From assembly GCA_034933285.1 (NCBI GenBank), contig JAYFNT010000022.1:33140-97139 (forward strand): 64,000 bases of DNA, read 5' to 3'. The notes below the pieces were generated by a model. The model worked only from the letters and a program-made list of their open reading frames with translations. It made no database searches and was not told the origin of the DNA. The translations under genes were made by a program, and so were the position numbers. Positions 60,809 through 64,000 of this stretch are shown in pieces. Each line of letters opens with the position of its first letter. The first letter of the stretch is position 1. Source of the stretch: RPRC01 sp034933285. Its GTDB lineage: Bacteria; Desulfobacterota; Desulfuromonadia; Geobacterales; Geobacteraceae.

Positions 60809-61414
60809 ATGAAACGTAAACTCATACAAATTGGTTTGCTGGCAATAGCCCTTGCGGGATGTAACCCTTTTTACTCCGTTGAACAATCAGGGGTTGAGCG
60901 TGGTTATCGATGGATTCATCGAGGTGAGATGGATAAAGGCATTGCTACCTTTGCAACGACAATCCAAAGATATCCGCAGAGTGTTTTGGCACATTTGGGT
61001 CTTGCCGACGCACTCTTCGAAAAAAGAAAGGATAGAGAGGCTGTTGATTCATACACTCGCGCAATGTCGTTGCTAGAAAAAGAAAAGCCAGAATCTGAGG
61101 GTGGTGCGTCTGGTGAAAATGAAGTGATCGGAAAACGGTTTTTCTCATACCAGAACCAAGGCCTGCAATTCCCATACGGAATAAAAGCCTACATGCACTT
61201 GCGACGTGGCGGTGCTTTCGAAGGTCTAGCAACTTGCGAATCCCGGCTAAATTGTGAGTATTTTACTAAAGCCATCGCTGATTACGATAAAGCAATCGAA
61301 TTAGCCCCAAATTACGAAGAAGCCATTAAACAGCGAAATCGTCTATTGCAACGATCAATGACAGAAAAATGTGCGGCCAGGGGGTCAGGGCTACACTTTT
61401 CATATTTTGAATAG
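60809..61414 (+). CDS. TPR-repeat lipoprotein
   Basis: 201 residues. Lipobox Leu-Ala-Gly-Cys with Cys at 18. TPR motifs at about 35-75 (YRWIHRGEMDKGIATFATTI, LAHLGLADALFEKRKDREAV) and about 150-180 (YFTKAIADYDKAIELAPNY). The last 15 residues are encoded by the GGGTCAGGGCTACAC repeat that begins the adjacent deletion element, so the natural C-terminus was probably replaced. Confidence 0.78.
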   Translation: MKRKLIQIGLLAIALAGCNPFYSVEQSGVERGYRWIHRGEMDKGIATFATTIQRYPQSVLAHLGLADALFEKRKDREAVDSYTRAMSLLEKEKPESEGGASGENEVIGKRFFSYQNQGLQFPYGIKAYMHLRRGGAFEGLATCESRLNCEYFTKAIADYDKAIELAPNYEEAIKQRNRLLQRSMTEKCAARGSGLHFSYFE

Positions 61415-61597
61415 TCCCTTGACCTGAGATAACATTTCCCTCAGATTCTTATCCCTTTCCATTTTCACCTGTAACCTGCGGCTGGCCTCTGTAATTGCTA
61501 GTGCGCGCCTGGGTATGATATGCGTACCGGTCTCGCCATGGCCTTCTCAATAAAGTGTCGTTTGCATTTCCTGAAATGTGTAGCCCTGGCCCCTGAG
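61381..61597 (-). mobile_element. Internally deleted Y1/RAYT-type element
   Basis: Ends are inverted repeats GGTCAGGGCTACAC (61382-61395) and GTGTAGCCCTGGCC (61578-61591). Between them, on the minus strand, the frame starts MARPVRISYPGAH at 61539, the conserved Y1 transposase N-terminus, then stops; after the junction another frame reads ITEASRRLQVKMERDKNLRE to a stop at 61400, the usual C-terminus. About 200 central codons are missing. It is a non-autonomous derivative. Confidence 0.82.
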
Positions 61598-61684
61598 GGT
61601 TCCCTAGAATTCTTTATTGACAGGCTACCGCTTTTAGGTTTATACATATTTATTGAAAATTATTAATTATGCAAGGATACTGAT

Positions 61685-62422
61685 ATGGCACTACCATACC
61701 ATATTACCCTGGAAGGCGAAAAGCAGGGGAAAATCGAAGGCTCCTGTGAACTTATCGGACGGGAGAGAAGCATCATCGGCTATTGGTTCATGCATCAAAT
61801 CAAAGCGCCTCACGATCCTGCAAGTGGTTCTCTCACCGAGAAAGCAGCGCATCACCCGCTCAGAGTTATCATAGCGCACGATAAAAGCTCACCCAAACTG
61901 CATCAGGCCCTTTGCACAGGGGAGCACTTCAAGTATGTCAACATTGATTGGTACAGCATCGACAAATATGGGGATGAATATTTGTTCGGCACAATTCGTC
62001 TAGAAGATGCCATTATAACAAGAATCCAGTCTTTCATGCCCAACACTTTATCTCCGGACACGGCATATCTTCCGCACATGGAAAAGGTGTCCTTTCATTA
62101 CAAGTATATCAGATGGACATATTACCCTGATGGAATCGAGGCCGAAGACCCGTATGTAAAGGAGTATGGGAAGCAACCGTTGAAGGACATAGGGGCAGTC
62201 ATGAAGATAGCCGGATCGATTGTATGGGAGGGCAAAGTAATAGCAGTAAAAGACGCTGCTAAAGCCGCCCTTTTTGAGTTTTTTGAATTGCCCTGGTATC
62301 TTGACAAAGCATATACCGCAGTCGAAATTCACGATAACGTTTCCCATGAATTACATGAAAAAGCACTAAGACATCGTCATAATGTTAAACAAATACTGAA
62401 AGAGACTTACAGGCACAAATGA
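61685..62422 (+). CDS. Hcp (type VI tube) protein with C-terminal extension
   Basis: 245 residues. Residues 1-150 are an Hcp domain: HITLEGEKQGKIEGSC, GYWFMHQI, PHDPASG, HHPLRVIIAHDKSSPKLHQAL and LEDAIITRI. Ordinary Hcp ends near 160-170. Here about 90 further residues follow (from YPDGIEAEDPYV on), with a hydrophobic stretch (IGAVMKIAGSIVWEGKVIAV) and a basic His-rich tail, not recognised. Extended Hcp proteins can carry toxin domains. No other type VI genes are nearby, so this is an orphan effector-like gene; the following gene may be its immunity partner. Confidence 0.82.
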   Translation: MALPYHITLEGEKQGKIEGSCELIGRERSIIGYWFMHQIKAPHDPASGSLTEKAAHHPLRVIIAHDKSSPKLHQALCTGEHFKYVNIDWYSIDKYGDEYLFGTIRLEDAIITRIQSFMPNTLSPDTAYLPHMEKVSFHYKYIRWTYYPDGIEAEDPYVKEYGKQPLKDIGAVMKIAGSIVWEGKVIAVKDAAKAALFEFFELPWYLDKAYTAVEIHDNVSHELHEKALRHRHNVKQILKETYRHK

Positions 62423-62442
62423 ATCAAGAATGAGGAGCTTAT

Positions 62443-63009
62443 ATGACACCTAGCATCAAAACTACCATTATCTTGATTTTGACCCTTCTGGCTAGCTTTC
62501 CATGCTTTGCATCAGAAAACAGGCTGAGTGTTTTCAATACCGACTACTTCACAATCAATCTCCCTGTTCAAATGAGACAGGTAGGCAGAAACGAGATACC
62601 GTTTCTGAATGACAAAAAGGGTATTTCATATGTTTTTGTCGAATCAGACAAGGCAAGGGAGAAATCGATAATGTTGATAATCAGTTTGGAAAAAAACGAT
62701 CACCCAGTGAATAATGATTCAAAGGACAAGGCTCTGAATGAGCTGGCAAAGACCCTACATGACACAGCCGGGGAAGATTTCGAAGAATGCCGAGGCTTCA
62801 CAACAGGAATTGTGGTGACGCGTATTTCGGGGCAAAAAGCTTACTACTTTGAAAGAAGAAACAAGAATTGCGTTGTAACACTCGAAAGGCACTGGGCAAC
62901 GATTAACGGTAACAATTCATGTTTAATCTATTTGGCTAGGCCAGGGAAGTTGGACAATGCGGTTGCCAGAAGCGTTATTAATGGAATAGTAAAGATCAAG
63001 CTGAAGTAG
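62443..63009 (+). CDS. Secreted protein, candidate immunity partner of the Hcp-extension protein
   Basis: 188 residues. Signal peptide about 1-23 (cleavage after Cys-Phe-Ala), then a soluble alpha/beta domain with two Cys (EECRGF and KNCVV). It begins 21 bases after the Hcp gene with GAGGAG upstream, so the two are cotranscribed. A periplasmic protein paired with an extended Hcp fits an immunity role if the toxin acts in the periplasm. Not recognised by family. Confidence 0.65.
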   Translation: MTPSIKTTIILILTLLASFPCFASENRLSVFNTDYFTINLPVQMRQVGRNEIPFLNDKKGISYVFVESDKAREKSIMLIISLEKNDHPVNNDSKDKALNELAKTLHDTAGEDFEECRGFTTGIVVTRISGQKAYYFERRNKNCVVTLERHWATINGNNSCLIYLARPGKLDNAVARSVINGIVKIKLK

Positions 63010-63095
63010 CCTGGAGATATTGACCCTCCTCAGTCGGAAAAGGACTTTCAGACCGCTTGAGTTAATGTGGCCAGCGGGTCAGGGCTACACTTTGG

Positions 63096-63866
63096 GAATT
63101 CGGGGGACACCTTACTCATTAGGACACCAACTTCAAGATTAATGATCGCAAATAATAGGCTTGCAATAAAATATGGTGGCGCATACTATGGGGCATGGCC
63201 AGAATCGCAAGGGTCGTTGCCCCTGGTTTTCCTCATCACATCACCCAGAGGGGTAATCGGCGACAACAAACATTCTTTACCATAGATGACTACCGTGCCT
63301 ATCTCGACCTTATGGCGGAATGGAGTGGCTGGTACAAGGTCGAAATATGGGCGTATTGCCTGATGCCAAACCATGTGCATATCATCGCCGTACCGCAGGA
63401 TGAAGATGGTTTGCGCCTTGCGATCGGAGAAAGCCACCGACGTTTTACGCGAAGGATCAATTTTCGTTATGGTTGGCGTGGACATCTGTGGCAGGGGCGG
63501 TTTGCATCGTATCCGATGGATGAGACATATCTTCTTGCTGCCGCACGTTATGTAGAGCTGAATCCTGTTAAAAGCAAGCTGTGCGTACATCCGGAGGATT
63601 ATCCATGGAGCAGCGCTCCTTATCATGTTGATGGAAAAGAAGATCCCTTGGTAAAGCAATCTCCCCTGGTTGAAATGGCAGGTGACTGGAAAAGTTACCT
63701 GTCGGAAGCTCCCTGCCTCTCAATGGCTGAAGCTCTCAAACAGGCAGAGAGGACGGGCCGCCCATTGGGGAGCGAAAAATTTGTTGCGGAGTTGGAAAAC
63801 ACGCTGGGTCGCATGCTGAAGAGGAAAAAACCGGGGCCAAAGTCTTCCTAATGAGTAAGGTGTCCG
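63096..63866 (+). mobile_element. RAYT element bounded by GGACACCTTACTCATT inverted repeats
   Basis: The arm GGACACCTTACTCATT at 63105-63120 and its exact reverse complement at 63850-63865 bracket the RAYT gene, the second starting at the gene's last codons. The 5' 130 bases are duplicated at 60226-60357. Confidence 0.85.
63195..63851 (+). CDS. REP-associated tyrosine transposase (RAYT), second type
   Basis: 218 residues. N-terminus MARIARVVAPGFPHHITQRG, HUH motif in MPNHVHIIAVP (about 57-67), and catalytic Tyr region AARYVELNPVKSKL (about 115-128), followed by a Lys-rich C-terminal tail. It is of a different subgroup from the RAYT at 47450 and appears intact. The first ten codons and leader also occur, truncated, at 60226-60357. 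Confidence 0.93.
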   Translation: MARIARVVAPGFPHHITQRGNRRQQTFFTIDDYRAYLDLMAEWSGWYKVEIWAYCLMPNHVHIIAVPQDEDGLRLAIGESHRRFTRRINFRYGWRGHLWQGRFASYPMDETYLLAAARYVELNPVKSKLCVHPEDYPWSSAPYHVDGKEDPLVKQSPLVEMAGDWKSYLSEAPCLSMAEALKQAERTGRPLGSEKFVAELENTLGRMLKRKKPGPKSS

Positions 63867-63869
63867 TAC

Positions 63870-64000
63870 GCAGTAACAGTTGAATATCTAACGGGTTTAA
63901 GTCCCGTCCGAGAAGTTGTCCGTTCATCTCGGTAGTTCAAGGGAGCGGCGTCTTGGCAACAAGAGGTCGTAAGTTCCCACTTGGCAAAGCAGCAGGCCGT
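63870..64000 (+). ncRNA. Possible 5' domain of a group II intron (cut by the window end)
   Basis: The stretch AGTTGAATATCTAACGGG, TTTAAGTCCCGTCCGAG and GTTCATCTCGG, followed by GGCGTCTTGGCAACAAGAGG, resembles domain I of bacterial group II introns (AACGGG..GTCCCGTCCG type) from memory. A clear GUGYG 5' boundary was not found. The rest would lie beyond the window. Confidence 0.35.

Noticed and set aside
63895..63990. tRNA-like segment at the window end
   Set aside because: No cloverleaf with a TTCRANY loop and 7-base acceptor stem could be drawn; the intron-like reading fits better.

Overview
The window looks like chromosome of a Geobacteraceae-type deltaproteobacterium (Desulfuromonadales). 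The indications are a tungsten-type aldehyde:ferredoxin oxidoreductase, hopanoid genes hpnJ and hpnK, a MetH without a reactivation domain, a split transketolase, an acyl-CoA-dehydratase-activase pair, a small diheme cytochrome, DUF362 ferredoxin-like and DUF503 proteins, and a sigma-54 activator beside a sigma-54 promoter. This is inferred from gene content only; no rRNA or tRNA gene was seen.

Layout. 0-10.7 kb: end of an outer-membrane protein, a SHOCT lipoprotein, then an alcohol/aldehyde module: AcoR-like sigma-54 activator, Fe-dependent alcohol dehydrogenase behind a consensus -24/-12 promoter, and aldehyde:ferredoxin oxidoreductase. It is followed by pterin-cofactor genes (moaA, MOSC) and a DUF362 ferredoxin protein. 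10.7-18 kb, minus strand: thioesterase, pseudopilin, split transketolase, metH, GerMN protein, murI. 18-31.8 kb: dehydratase/activase pair, diheme cytochrome, HExxH protein, an AbrB-RecG fusion, cold-shock protein, LOG protein, leuC/leuD-type isomerase, an MlaE/MlaD lipid-transport locus without MlaF, and a CruF-like carotenoid protein. 31.8-39.8 kb: nucleoside phosphorylase-like protein, diguanylate cyclase, hpnJ-hpnK-small transporter, CinA-like protein, NRDE protein, glutaredoxin-like lipoprotein, DUF503 protein, cupredoxin.

39.8-44.1 kb (minus) holds the most striking locus. A Moco-riboswitch-like leader, compact as in the tungsten-cofactor (Tuco) variant, ends in a terminator. It precedes two periplasmic class III substrate-binding proteins and a cytoplasmic fusion of a radical SAM enzyme with a third binding-protein domain. 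No permease or ATPase lies beside them. With the tungsten-type oxidoreductase, moaA and MOSC genes in the same window, I infer a tungstate/molybdate acquisition or cofactor-handling system. 44.2-49.3 kb is an efflux operon (membrane-fusion protein, ABC ATPase, two MacB/FtsX-type permeases) interrupted by a REP-associated tyrosine transposase (RAYT) gene and its palindromes.

49.6-64 kb is an accessory region with more A+T-rich genes. It contains what appears to be an integron cassette array without an integrase (attC-like sites with matching cassette ends), a two-gene HD-domain/helical-repeat module, several unrelated REP palindrome families with intact, truncated and internally deleted RAYT genes, remnants of an SDR and a TPR gene, a PAS + SpoIIE-type phosphatase pair, and an Hcp protein with a C-terminal extension followed by a periplasmic candidate immunity protein. 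The last ~130 bases may be the start of a group II intron.
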